Assembly (NCBI RefSeq): GCF_046845755.1
Contig: NZ_CP177357.1
Span: 3,038,001 to 3,102,000 of the forward strand
Origin: Rubrivirga sp046845755
GTDB lineage: Bacteria; Bacteroidota; Rhodothermia; Rhodothermales; Rubricoccaceae
Length of the DNA: 64,000 bases
Reading direction: 5' to 3'
Shown here piece by piece: positions 23,435 to 32,326 of this stretch. Each line of letters begins with the position of its first letter. The first letter of the stretch is position 1. The notes beneath the pieces were generated by a model. That model was not told where the DNA came from. It saw nothing but the letters and a program-made list of their open reading frames with translations, and ran no database searches. The position numbers were made by a program, and so were the translations under genes.

Positions 23435-26400
23435 ATGAAAATCACCGACCTCTCGATCTCGAACCGGACCGCCATCGTCGTGCTGACGCTGGCGCTGTCG
23501 GTCGGCGGCTTGGTCTCGTACGTCGCGCTCCCCAAGGAGAGCCAGCCCCAGATCGAGTTCGCCCAGATCATCGTCACGACGATCTACCCCGGCGCCAGCC
23601 CGGCCGACGTCGAGGCCATCATCACCCAGGAGGTCGAGCGCGAGGTCGCCACGCTCTCCGGACTCGACAACCTGCGCAGCACCTCGACCGAGGGCGTCTC
23701 GACGGTCATCGCCGAGTTTTTGCCCGACAAGGACATCGACGAAGCGTCCCGCGAGGTGCGGGAAGCCGTCGACCGCGCCAAGGTCGAGTTCCCGTCGGAC
23801 GTCGAGGAGCCCATCGTCTCCGACATCGACTTTGCCGACTTCCCCGTCCTGACGGTCAACCTGTTGACCGACGGCTCGCTGACGGCGCTCCGGGCCACGG
23901 CCGAGGACCTGCAGGACGACATCGAAGGCGTCCCCGGCGTCAACGGCGTGGACCTCATCGGCGGGCTCCAGCGCGAGGTCCAGGTCGACATCAGCCTGGC
24001 CGCGCTCCAGGGCTACAACATCTCGACGAACGACGTCGTCGACGCGATCCGGACCGAGAACACCAACGTCCCCGGCGGCTCCGTCGATGTCGGCCCGGAG
24101 AACTACCTCGTCCGCGTTGACGGCGAGCTCGACGACCCGCGCGAGATCTTGGACTTGGTCGTCAAGAGCCCGGGCGGCACGCCGATCTACGTCCGCGACG
24201 TGGCCGAGGTACGGTTCGGCTACAAGGACCGCTCGTCGTACGCCCGGCTCGAGCTGCTCCAGCGCGAGACCGAGGACGGCGAGTTCGTGCCGGTCGAGAA
24301 CGCCGAGAACCTCCAGGTCATCCGGCTCAACGTTAAAAAGGCGACCGGCGAGAACATCATCGAGGTCGTCAAGGGCGTCGAAGAACAGATCGCGGCCTTC
24401 GACTTCCCGAACGGCACGACGTATGTGCTGACGGGCGACCAGTCGGAGCAGGTCGAGACGTTGGTGGCCGACTTGGAGAACAACATCATTGCAGGCATCC
24501 TCTTCGTGATCGCGGTCCTGCTGTTCTTCCTCGGTGTCCGGAATGCGGCGCTCGTCGGGCTGGCGATCCCGCTGTCGATGTTCTTGAGCTTCCTGGTGTT
24601 CTCGGTCATGGGGCAGACCTTGAACTTCATCATCCTGTTCTCGCTCATCATCGCGCTCGGGATGCTGGTCGACAACGCGGTCGTGATCATCGAGAACATC
24701 TACCGCTTTAGGGAGGAGGGCTACGGCCCGTGGGAGGCTGCCCGCAAGGGGACGGCCGAGGTCGGGCTCGCCGTCGCCGCCTCGACCGCGACGACCGTCG
24801 CCGCGTTCGCCCCGATGCTCCTGTGGCCGGGCATCATCGGCAAGTTTATGAGCTACATGCCGCTGACGCTGATCGTGACGCTCACGTCGTCGCTGTTTGT
24901 GGCCCTCGTCATCAACCCGGTCGTGGCGGGCTACTTCATCAAGACCGACGCCGAACTGAAGGCCGAGGAAGCCGCCAAGGTGGGGCGCGTGCGGAGCCGC
25001 CGCAGCCGGATGATCGGGCTCGGGCTGGTCGCCTTCACGGCGCTCGTGGTCGGCCTCGCCAACTGGAAGTCGCTGGTCTTCTTCGCGATCGCCATCCCGG
25101 CCCTCGTCCTGCTCTACCGCAAGGCGCTCTCGCCGGCGCACGACCGATTCGCAAACGTGACCGTGCCCCGCATGACGGAGGCCTACCGCACATTCCTGGG
25201 CTGGATGCTCCAGCGCGACTTGTCGATGCGGCGCGGCCTGCTCCGCAACACGTTCGCGTTGGGCGCCTTCACGGGCGGGTTCGTGCTGCTCGTCGCCGGC
25301 ACCGCGCTCAACGCCGCCGCCGCGCCGGCCGGCTTCCTGCTGATGGCGCCGGGCGGCCTCCTGCTTCTCGTCGGCGTGCTCGGGATCGTGGTCCACAGCC
25401 TGGAGACCGCGTTCCTGGGTGGCCGCGCGAGCGTCAAGGCCGGGCTCTGGTTCGGGGGCATCGTGGCCGTGCTGCTGGTGCCGCTCATCCTGTCCGGCCG
25501 GATCGAGCTGGGGAGCGTCAAGGGCGTCGAGGTCATCGTCGGGATGTTCCTGCTGCCGATCCTGATCGCCGGGTTCGGCGCGCTCGGTGTCGTCTTCGGC
25601 GGCCGCAACGAGCGCGTCACCGACTTCGGCTCGCCGTACCTGATCCTCACCGACAACCGGGCGCGGCTGCTGACGGCCACGCTCGGGACGCTCGTCGGCG
25701 TGATCGCCCTCTTCTTCGTGGCCCCGACCGGCGTCGAGTTTTTCCCGACCACCGACCCCAACTTTATCCAGATCACGGCCGAGGCGCCCATCGGGACGAC
25801 GATCGACCGGTCGAACGAGGTGGCCGACGAGGTCTTCGAGCGCGTCGACACGCTGATCGACGAGGACGCGGCGACGGCGGCCAACACCAAGAACGTCGGG
25901 ACGTCGGTCGGCGTCGGCGGCGACGCCCAGTTCGGCGGCGGGTCCGCCTCGGCCGAGCGCTCGACGGTGACGCTCAACATGGTCGACTACGACCAGCGTG
26001 CCGAGCCGTCGTCGGAGACGATCCGCCGCATCCGCGAGAGCCTCGCCGGCCTGCCCGGCGTCGACCTCCAGGTGACCCAGGACCAGGGCGGCCCGCCGAC
26101 CGGCGCGGCCGTCAACATCGAGGTCAAGGGCGACGAGTTCGCCGTCATCCAGTCCGTCGCCGACGACCTCAAAGGGCGGCTCGAATCGGCCGTCGAGGAC
26201 GGGCGCATCGAGGGGTTGGTCGACATCCGCGACAACCTCAACTCGGGCCGGCCCGAGTACCGCGTCGAGATCGACCGCGAGCGCGCCGCGGCGTTCGGGC
26301 TGAGCACGCAGGCCGTGGCGCTCGCCGTGCGCGGGGCCGTCAACGGCGTCGAGGCCAGCAAGTACCGCGACGGCAAGGACGAGTACGACGTGACGGTCCG

Positions 26401-27355
26401 CCTGCGGCCGGAGGACCGCGAGTCGTTGCGCAACATCGAGAGCCTGACCATCTTCAACGAGGGCGTCCAGATCCCGCTCGTCTCGGTCGCCCGGATCGTC
26501 CCGGCGTCCGGGCTGGGGAGCGTGACGCGGCTCGACCAGGAGCGCGTGGTGACCGTCCTCGGCGACGCCGCGCCGGGCGCGAACGCGAACGCCGTGCTCG
26601 CCCAGGTCCAGGCCGAGCTGGCCCCGGCGCTCGAGGAGGTCCCGGCGGGCTACACCGTCTCGTACACGGGCGCAAACGAGGAGCAGAACGAGAGCTTCAG
26701 CTTTTTGACGACGGCGCTGCTGATGGGGCTCGCGCTCATCACCATCATCCTGATCGCCCAGTTCAACTCGATCAAGAACCCGCTCATCATCATGGTGGCC
26801 GTCGGCTTGAGCCTGATCGGCGTGATGCTGGGCCTGATCCTGACGCGGACGCCGTTCGGGCTGATGACCTTTATCGGCGTGATCTCGCTGGCCGGCATCG
26901 TGGTCAACAACGCCATCGTGCTCGTCGACTACATCGAGCAGCTGCGCTCGCGCGGCGAGGACAAGCAGGAGGCGATCGTCGACGGCGGCGCGACGCGCCT
27001 GCGGCCCGTGCTGCTGACCGCGTTCACGACCGTCATCGGCCTGATCCCGCTCACGTTCGGCATCAACATCGACTTCGTGGGCATGATCGTCGACCTCGAC
27101 CCGTCGTTCTCGATCGGCTCGGAGAACACGCAGTTCTGGGGCCCGATGGGCACGGCCATCATCTCGGGCCTGACGTTCGCCACGTTCCTGACGCTCGTCA
27201 TCGTACCCGTCATGTACTCGGCCTTCGACAGCATCGCGATGCGCGTGGCCGAGGCGCGCGGCACGGCCGAGGACGCGCCGCCCGCGGCGCTCACCCTCGA
27301 CGGCGACGGCTCGGCCGACGGCGAGCTGATCCCGGCCGCCGTCCCCGCCCGCTAG
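23435..27355 (+). CDS. RND (HAE1/AcrB-like) efflux permease with extra membrane segment
   Basis: 1306 residues, about 250 longer than typical AcrB. TM1 (about 12-32), the first periplasmic porter loop, TM2-TM6 (about 345-505, with the proton-relay motif GMLVDNAVVIIEN), the second loop (about 765-1080) and TM8-TM12 are all recognisable. Between TM6 and TM7 there is an additional stretch of roughly 520-730 with several predicted membrane helices (GLGLVAFTALVVGLANW, GGFVLLVAGTALNAAAAPAG, GIVAVLLVPLILSG), where AcrB has only a short linker. In the proton relay the second Asp is Asn, as in many RND pumps. It is the pump of the tripartite system encoded upstream; the substrate is unknown. Confidence 0.92.
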   Translation: MKITDLSISNRTAIVVLTLALSVGGLVSYVALPKESQPQIEFAQIIVTTIYPGASPADVEAIITQEVEREVATLSGLDNLRSTSTEGVSTVIAEFLPDKDIDEASREVREAVDRAKVEFPSDVEEPIVSDIDFADFPVLTVNLLTDGSLTALRATAEDLQDDIEGVPGVNGVDLIGGLQREVQVDISLAALQGYNISTNDVVDAIRTENTNVPGGSVDVGPENYLVRVDGELDDPREILDLVVKSPGGTPIYVRDVAEVRFGYKDRSSYARLELLQRETEDGEFVPVENAENLQVIRLNVKKATGENIIEVVKGVEEQIAAFDFPNGTTYVLTGDQSEQVETLVADLENNIIAGILFVIAVLLFFLGVRNAALVGLAIPLSMFLSFLVFSVMGQTLNFIILFSLIIALGMLVDNAVVIIENIYRFREEGYGPWEAARKGTAEVGLAVAASTATTVAAFAPMLLWPGIIGKFMSYMPLTLIVTLTSSLFVALVINPVVAGYFIKTDAELKAEEAAKVGRVRSRRSRMIGLGLVAFTALVVGLANWKSLVFFAIAIPALVLLYRKALSPAHDRFANVTVPRMTEAYRTFLGWMLQRDLSMRRGLLRNTFALGAFTGGFVLLVAGTALNAAAAPAGFLLMAPGGLLLLVGVLGIVVHSLETAFLGGRASVKAGLWFGGIVAVLLVPLILSGRIELGSVKGVEVIVGMFLLPILIAGFGALGVVFGGRNERVTDFGSPYLILTDNRARLLTATLGTLVGVIALFFVAPTGVEFFPTTDPNFIQITAEAPIGTTIDRSNEVADEVFERVDTLIDEDAATAANTKNVGTSVGVGGDAQFGGGSASAERSTVTLNMVDYDQRAEPSSETIRRIRESLAGLPGVDLQVTQDQGGPPTGAAVNIEVKGDEFAVIQSVADDLKGRLESAVEDGRIEGLVDIRDNLNSGRPEYRVEIDRERAAAFGLSTQAVALAVRGAVNGVEASKYRDGKDEYDVTVRLRPEDRESLRNIESLTIFNEGVQIPLVSVARIVPASGLGSVTRLDQERVVTVLGDAAPGANANAVLAQVQAELAPALEEVPAGYTVSYTGANEEQNESFSFLTTALLMGLALITIILIAQFNSIKNPLIIMVAVGLSLIGVMLGLILTRTPFGLMTFIGVISLAGIVVNNAIVLVDYIEQLRSRGEDKQEAIVDGGATRLRPVLLTAFTTVIGLIPLTFGINIDFVGMIVDLDPSFSIGSENTQFWGPMGTAIISGLTFATFLTLVIVPVMYSAFDSIAMRVAEARGTAEDAPPAALTLDGDGSADGELIPAAVPAR

Positions 27356-27359
27356 CGCC

Positions 27360-27743
27360 ATGGTCGCCGTCCTCGACGCCCCGCCCCACGTCGTCGCCGT
27401 CCGCGTCGAGGGCTCGGCCACCCAGGCCGACGCCGACGAGGCCGCCGTCGACGCAGCGCTCGACGCGGCCGGCCCGGTCTCGGGCGTCTACGTCGAGGTC
27501 GGCTGGGTGTGGGGCGACGCCGACGGCGAGTTCGAGGACCGCATCCGCCAGGGGTTCGGGCGGCTCGCCGAGCGCCCCCACGTCCGCCGCGTCGCGTTCG
27601 TGGCCGGCTCGTACCCGCGCCGGTCCGCGCTCCGCCACGAGGCCGCCCGGGTCGACGACGTCGAGATCGAGGTCTTCCCCACGGCCGCCACGGCCGAGGC
27701 CCTGGCCTGGGCGGCCGAGGCCGGGCCGGCGGACGCGGGGTAG
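27360..27743 (+). CDS. STAS/SpoIIAA-like protein
   Basis: 127 residues, soluble. The opening (LDAPPHVVAVRVEGSATQAD), a mid-protein VYVEVGWVWG strand and a final VEIEVFPTAATAEALAWA segment match the SpoIIAA-like (DUF3478) fold pattern. A better match of the same family is encoded at 28828. It starts four bases after the RND stop codon. The role is unknown; relatives are often found near stress or metabolic genes. Confidence 0.6.
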   Translation: MVAVLDAPPHVVAVRVEGSATQADADEAAVDAALDAAGPVSGVYVEVGWVWGDADGEFEDRIRQGFGRLAERPHVRRVAFVAGSYPRRSALRHEAARVDDVEIEVFPTAATAEALAWAAEAGPADAG

Positions 27744-27842
27744 CGGGGAAAGGGCGCTCGGCCCTACGTTCCCCTACGCCCGACGCCCGCGGCCCCCGAG
27801 GACCCGACCGGCTCGGGACGGACTCTCCAGCCCCGCCTCCCC

Positions 27843-28094
27843 ATGCCCGACCCCGTCGTCGTCGCCATCCCCGCCACCCTGTGGGAGTCCGACGGGACCG
27901 AGGAGGTGGTGTTGTCGGCCTGGCTCGTCGCCGATGGCGCGACGGTCGCGGCGGGCGCCCCGCTGGCGGAGCTGATGGTCGACAAGGTGACCGTCGAGAT
28001 CGAGGCACCCGTCGAGGGGCGCCTTCAGATCCTGACGCCCGCCGACGCGCCGGTCGGGCTGGGCACCGCGATCGCCCGGATCCACCCTGCCTGA
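27843..28094 (+). CDS. Stand-alone lipoyl (biotinyl) domain protein
   Basis: 83 residues, one lipoyl domain and nothing else. The lipoylation motif LMVDKVTVEI places the modified lysine at position 48, and the flanking glycine turns (VADGATVAAG, EGRLQIL, VGLGTAIARI) fit the fold. It would carry acyl intermediates for the E2 catalytic protein encoded one base downstream. In ordinary 2-oxo acid dehydrogenases these domains are one polypeptide. Confidence 0.85.
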   Translation: MPDPVVVAIPATLWESDGTEEVVLSAWLVADGATVAAGAPLAELMVDKVTVEIEAPVEGRLQILTPADAPVGLGTAIARIHPA

Positions 28095-28095
28095 G

Positions 28096-28773
28096 ATGCT
28101 CCCCTTCACGTCCGTCCCCCACACGCGGCTCCAGGCGCTCAACGCCCGGACGATGCACACCTCGCTCCAGGAGACCGCCCAGGCGACGCTGCACGTCGAC
28201 GCCGACGCCGGGCCGCTGGTGGCGTTTCTCGAGCACGCCTCGGAGATCGGCCGCGAGGTGACGGCCGAGGCCGTCGTCGCCCGCGCGCTCGTCGAGGCGC
28301 TCCGGGCGCACCCCCATCTCAACGCCCGCATCGGGGTCGAGGGGCTGACGGTGTACCACGCCGTCAACCTGGGCCGGATGGTGGCGCTCGACCGGGGCGT
28401 CATCGTGCCCGTCGTGTCGGACGCCCAGGTGATGTCGCTCGGCGAAATCGACGGCGCCTTGCGGGCAGCCGTCGAGAAGACCCGGGCGGGCGAGCTGTCG
28501 CCCAACGACGCGCGGCGCGCCACGGTCACGATTGCGTCGTTCGCCGAGTACGCCGTCGACCACTTTACGCCGATCCTGGTGGCGGGGATGGTGGCCACGC
28601 TGGGGATCGGGCGGCTCCGCGCGGTGTGCGAGCCCGTCGGCGGGCGGTGCGTGCCGGGCCACCGGCTGGCGCTGAGCCTGACGTTCGACCACCGCGCCAT
28701 CCACGGCGTCGACGCGGCCCGGTTCGTGACGACGCTCACCGAGCGGCTGGCGGACCCGCACGGGCTGGCGTAG
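28096..28773 (+). CDS. 2-oxo acid dehydrogenase E2 acyltransferase, catalytic domain only
   Basis: 225 residues covering only the acyltransferase core, with no lipoyl domain and no E1/E3-binding domain. Recognisable blocks are HPHLNARIG, NLGRMVALDRGVIVPVV, and the C-terminal active site FDHRAIHGVDAARF with His199. The usual motif is HxxxDG; here the Asp position is His203. The gene follows the lipoyl-domain gene by one base, so together they make a split E2. No E1 or E3 genes are visible nearby. Confidence 0.85.
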   Translation: MLPFTSVPHTRLQALNARTMHTSLQETAQATLHVDADAGPLVAFLEHASEIGREVTAEAVVARALVEALRAHPHLNARIGVEGLTVYHAVNLGRMVALDRGVIVPVVSDAQVMSLGEIDGALRAAVEKTRAGELSPNDARRATVTIASFAEYAVDHFTPILVAGMVATLGIGRLRAVCEPVGGRCVPGHRLALSLTFDHRAIHGVDAARFVTTLTERLADPHGLA

Positions 28774-28827
28774 CGGCGGGACCCGCCGCACGGGGTCGGG
28801 GGTTCGGAGGGCCCCCTCCCCGCTCCC

Positions 28828-29205
28828 ATGTTCCGCCTCCTCCCCGACCTCCCGCCCCACGTCGTCGGCTTCGTGCTCGACGGCACCGTCACCCGGCCGG
28901 ACGTGGACGCGCTGTTCCGCGAGGTCGAGGGCGCGATGGCGCGCGGGCACGTCCACCTCGTCGGCGAGATCACCGGGGTCGGCGGGCTGACGCTCGACGC
29001 GCTCGGCGCCCAGTTCGCGCGCTCGTTCGGCCTGCTCTCCAAGCTGGGCAAGGTCGACCGCTACGCCGTCGTCACCGACACGGGCTGGATCGAGGCGTTG
29101 GCGACCGCGCAGGGCGCCTTCCTGCCCGGGCTCGACGTCCAGGTGTGGCCCCGCGCCGAGCGCGACGACGCCGTCGCCTGGGCGTCGGAGCCCCTGGCGC
29201 CGTGA
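28828..29205 (+). CDS. STAS/SpoIIAA-like protein
   Basis: 125 residues. It has the typical progression of this family: LPPHVVGFVLDGTVTRPDVD at the start, HLVGEITGVGG in the middle, then KVDRYAVVTDTGWIEAL and a LDVQVWPRAERDDAVAWA end. Family members bind hydrophobic ligands or act as protein-interaction modules, but evidence is thin. Its stop overlaps the cyclase start by four bases (GTGA), suggesting co-expression with the cyclase. Confidence 0.75.
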   Translation: MFRLLPDLPPHVVGFVLDGTVTRPDVDALFREVEGAMARGHVHLVGEITGVGGLTLDALGAQFARSFGLLSKLGKVDRYAVVTDTGWIEALATAQGAFLPGLDVQVWPRAERDDAVAWASEPLAP

Positions 29206-30269
29206 CCGTCGGGCGCGCCCGGCGCGCGCTCCGGCTGGCGCCGACGCTGATCGTGCCGTGGGCGGTGTTCGCCTTCGTCTCGGCGCGGCTCACCGGGGTC
29301 GGCCCGCCGGGCGAGACGCTGGGGGGCGCCGTCGCGCGGTCGGTGGTCGTGGGCCTGCTCATCGGGTCGGCCGCCGCCTGGCTCGAGAGCGGGCCGCTTG
29401 CGCGGTGGGGCCGCCGGCTCCCGCTGTGGGGCTCGCTCCTGGTCCGGACGGTCAGCTACGCGCTCGTCGTGGTCGCGGCCCTCGCCGGGCTCATCGCCCT
29501 CGGTGCGTGGATGCGGGGGCGGGTCGGGCTGCTCACCGCCATCCAGTCCGCCCAGTTCCAGCAGATGGTGAGCGACCAGGCGTTCTGGGTGTTCCTCGGC
29601 CTGCTGATGGCGTCGAGCTTCGTCATCAACTTCGCGCTCCAGTTGCGCCGCGTGCTCGGGCCGGAGACGATGCGGGCCCTCTTTCTGGGCACCTACCGCC
29701 GCCCCGTCCGCGAGCAGCGCGCGTTCGCCTTCCTCGACCTCACCGACTCGACGGCCTGGGCCGAGCGCCTGGGGCCGCTCGCGTTCACCGACTTCAAGAA
29801 CGACTTTTTCGCCGACGTGGCCGAGCCCGTGCTCGCGACGGGCGGGCGCATCGTGCAGTACGTCGGCGACGAGGTGATGGTGTCGTGGCCGATGCGGCGG
29901 GCCGAGCGCGACGCCGCGCCGCTCCGGTTCTACTTCTTGGTCGAGGCCCGCGTCGCCGCCCGTGCCGACCGCTACCGCGACCGCTACGGGGCCGTCCCCG
30001 CCTTCAAGTGCGGCGTCCACGGCGGCGAGGTGGTGACGGCCGAGGTCGGCGACCTCAAGCGCGACATCGTGCACTCGGGCGACGTCGTCAACACGGCGGC
30101 GCGGATCGAGGGCGAGTGCCGCCCGCGCGGCCACCGGCTCCTGATCTCGGACGTGATGCTGGCGCGGATGCCGGCGCTGGCGGAGTGGACGCACACCGAG
30201 CTGGGCCCCGCCGACCTCCGAGGCAAGAGCCAGTCCGTCGGGCTGGTGTCGATCACGCGCGCCGGTTGA
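29202..30269 (+). CDS. Membrane-anchored class III adenylate/guanylate cyclase
   Basis: 355 residues from a GTG start. Four membrane helices fill the first 150 residues (about 12-30, 42-60, 78-100, 124-144). The C-terminal class III cyclase domain has metal-binding aspartates in FAFLDLTDST and YVGDEVMVSW and the purine/transition-state segment SGDVVNTAARIEGE. It should form cAMP or cGMP in the cytoplasm as a dimer. The GTG is chosen because it gives the GTGA overlap with the STAS-like gene and the correct N-terminal helix. Confidence 0.88.
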   Translation: MTVGRARRALRLAPTLIVPWAVFAFVSARLTGVGPPGETLGGAVARSVVVGLLIGSAAAWLESGPLARWGRRLPLWGSLLVRTVSYALVVVAALAGLIALGAWMRGRVGLLTAIQSAQFQQMVSDQAFWVFLGLLMASSFVINFALQLRRVLGPETMRALFLGTYRRPVREQRAFAFLDLTDSTAWAERLGPLAFTDFKNDFFADVAEPVLATGGRIVQYVGDEVMVSWPMRRAERDAAPLRFYFLVEARVAARADRYRDRYGAVPAFKCGVHGGEVVTAEVGDLKRDIVHSGDVVNTAARIEGECRPRGHRLLISDVMLARMPALAEWTHTELGPADLRGKSQSVGLVSITRAG

Positions 30270-30984
30270 GCGTCGGCGGCGAGGCTCAGAACACCGACAC
30301 CGAGGCTCCGAGCTCCATTTTCGGGGCTCTGAACACCGATTGTGGGGCTCCGAGCACCGACGTCGAGGCTCCGAGCTCTGATTGTGAGGCTCTGGAGCGA
30401 ATGTTTGGGGGATGGCGAGGCTCTCTCAGGCGTCCTCCCTCCCCGTGGGAGAAAGGCATTGTGCGAGGCGTCTGGCCGCTCGTGTGCCGTCCGAGCGCTC
30501 CCGAATCGATTGGCGGGCGCCTACCCTCCGGGGGCCCGCCGACGAGGGGATCGCTCCGCTGAGGGAGTGGCGTAAACGGTCCCTGCGCTCCGAACGGAAG
30601 GCACGGGGCCTCCCTACCCAGCGGGAGCCGTCACGCCCGCACGGGGCCGTCGGCGACCACGAGCGCGCCGGCCGACGGCGCCACGCTCACCACGGCCGCG
30701 ACGACGCCCTGGGAACGGGCACTCGCAGACCAGCGCGGGCGGGCTGCCCCGCCGCCCGAGACGGGCGCCAGCACCCGCGCCAGCCGGACACAAAGAGGCC
30801 GGGCGCCACGGCCGTCCCACCACAGGCAGACGCGGAGCCCGGCCGGCTCCCCTCGCGGGGAGCGTGTGCCGTCCTACCCGTTCATACGCCAAACGGCCGC
30901 GTACAGTGCCACGGGGTCGACAGATCGTCTCGCCGGACCCGTTCGGGGCGGTGCGGAGTATGGCCTGGGCCCCTCCCCTCTCCG
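30270..30984. other. 715-base non-coding gap with repeat array and unexplained sequence
   Basis: The gap opens with the 21-bp array (separate entry). From about 30430 to 30984 I see no gene, tRNA or known RNA: only GC-rich sequence with a few weak hairpins (for example around 30530-30560). A leader or non-coding RNA for the CNNM/CorC gene downstream is possible, but nothing in the sequence establishes it. Confidence 0.5.
30283..30408. repeat. Second array of 21-bp degenerate tandem repeats (6 units)
   Basis: GGCT recurs at 30283, 30304, 30325, 30346, 30367 and 30388, exactly 21 bases apart; a unit reads roughly GAGGCTCCGAGCACCGACTGT. Units alternate between an AACACCGA/AGCACCGA type and an AGCTCC/AGCTCT type. 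The shared GGCTCCGAG core is close to that of the array at 2386-2683, but falls in a different reading-frame phase in the plus-strand open frame, favouring a DNA-level element. It begins just after the cyclase stop codon. Confidence 0.8.
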
Positions 30985-32199
30985 ATGCTCTTCCCTCTTC
31001 TCGTCCCCGGCGGCACGGCCGCGGCCGGCTCCGGCTCCCTCACGCTGCTCATCGTCTTCGTCGTGCTCGCCATCGGGGTGAGCTTCCTTTGCTCCATCAT
31101 GGAGGCCGTGCTGCTCAGCGTGAGCCCCGCCTACGTCGGCGCGATGGAGGAGACGAACCCGACCGTCGCCGCCCGCCTCAAGGCCCTCAAGGCCGACGTC
31201 GACCGCCCGCTAGCGGCGATTCTGACGCTCAACACCATCGCCCACACGGTCGGCGCGACGGGCGCGGGCGCCCAGGCCGCCGCCATCTGGGGCAGCGAGA
31301 GCGTCTGGATCTTCAGCGCCGTCGCCATCTTCTCGACCGTCCTGACGCTCGGGATCCTGATCCTGTCCGAGATCATCCCCAAGACGCTGGGCGCCGTCTA
31401 CTGGCGCGGGCTGGCGCCGCTCGTCGCCCGGATGCTGGCCGGGACCGTGTGGCTGCTCAAGTGGACCGGCCTGATCTGGATGTCGCAGATGATCACCAAG
31501 CTGATCGCGCGCGGCGAGAAGGAGGGCGCCGTCAGCCGCGAGGAGCTGGCGGCGCTGGCCCAGATCGGCGCCGACGAGGGCGTCTTCGACGACGCCGAGA
31601 GCCGCATCCTGCAGAACCTCTTCCGCTTCCGCCAGCTCAAGGCGCGGGACGTGATGACGCCGCGGACCGTCGTGGTGGCGTACCCCGAAACCACGCCGCT
31701 GCGCGCGATCGCGTCCGACGGCACCCCGTTCTCGCGCCTGCCCCTCTACGGCGCCAGCCGCGACGACATCTCGTCGTTCGTGCTCCGCGACGACGTGCTC
31801 GCCGCCGTCGCCGACGGCCGCGCCGACGCGCCGGCCTCGTCGGTCGCCCGCGACCTGATGGCCGTCCCGGACTCGCTCTCCCTCCCCGTCTTGTTCGAGC
31901 GCCTCTTGGACCGCCGCGAGCACCTCGCCCTCGTCGTCGGCGAGTACGGCGGGACGGCCGGCGTCGTCTCGGTCGAGGACGTGGTCGAGACCCTGCTCGG
32001 GCTCGAGATCGTCGACGAGTCCGACGACGAGCACGACATGCAGGCGGCGGCGCGCGCGCGGTGGACGGAGCGCGCCGAGCGGCTCGGCATCGTGCCCATC
32101 GGCGGCCCGGCCATCGCCCCCCCCGGCGCCGACCCGACGATCGCGGGCATCACCGGCGGCCAGCCGCCCGACCTGGAGACCAGACGAGGAGAGGAGTAG
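30985..32199 (+). CDS. CNNM/CorC-family membrane protein with CBS pair
   Basis: 404 residues. An N-terminal DUF21/CNNM membrane domain (helices about 15-40, 70-90, 100-125, 135-160, including SEIIPKTLG) is followed by a cytoplasmic CBS pair (ARDVMTPRTVVV about 225, then VVGEYGGTAGVVSVEDVVE about 312-330). The C-terminal CorC/HlyC transporter-associated domain is missing, as in the shorter CNNM forms. The family is tied to Mg2+ or Co2+ efflux and membrane ion homeostasis. The ATG at 30985 is the first before a hydrophobic segment. Confidence 0.88.
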   Translation: MLFPLLVPGGTAAAGSGSLTLLIVFVVLAIGVSFLCSIMEAVLLSVSPAYVGAMEETNPTVAARLKALKADVDRPLAAILTLNTIAHTVGATGAGAQAAAIWGSESVWIFSAVAIFSTVLTLGILILSEIIPKTLGAVYWRGLAPLVARMLAGTVWLLKWTGLIWMSQMITKLIARGEKEGAVSREELAALAQIGADEGVFDDAESRILQNLFRFRQLKARDVMTPRTVVVAYPETTPLRAIASDGTPFSRLPLYGASRDDISSFVLRDDVLAAVADGRADAPASSVARDLMAVPDSLSLPVLFERLLDRREHLALVVGEYGGTAGVVSVEDVVETLLGLEIVDESDDEHDMQAAARARWTERAERLGIVPIGGPAIAPPGADPTIAGITGGQPPDLETRRGEE

Positions 32200-32326
32200 A
32201 GGAGAAGAGGCGGGGACGGCCCAGTCCCCGAGTCGCCGCGCGGGACACGCTTCGCCCTCTCCCCGCAATCCCGAGTTCTCTCTTCTTTTCCTTCCGCCCT
32301 CTTTTCCTCTTCTCGTATCTCAGACG
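32190..32326. repeat. Purine-rich/pyrimidine-rich intergenic arms (second copy)
   Basis: The gap before mpl opens with GACGAGGAGAGGAGTAGAGG and AGAAGAGG words and closes with TTCTCTCTTCTTTTCCTTCC and CCTCTTTTCCTCTTCTCG. The architecture is that of the gap at 15890-16036, although the sequences are not identical. Its role is unknown. Confidence 0.4.

Noticed and set aside
23417..27421. 1334-residue minus-strand open frame opposite the RND gene
   Set aside because: Its sequence is Asp/Arg/Val/Gly-rich low-complexity typical of the antisense of high-GC genes; the plus strand holds clear RND motifs.
28774..28792. GCGGCGGGACCCGCCGC palindrome as terminator
   Set aside because: The arms are separated by a single base, too short a loop for an RNA hairpin, and the downstream gene appears to be in the same direction and possibly the same transcript.
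30430..30984. RNase P RNA, tmRNA or other known structured RNA
   Set aside because: None of the conserved core elements of these RNAs could be found in this gap.
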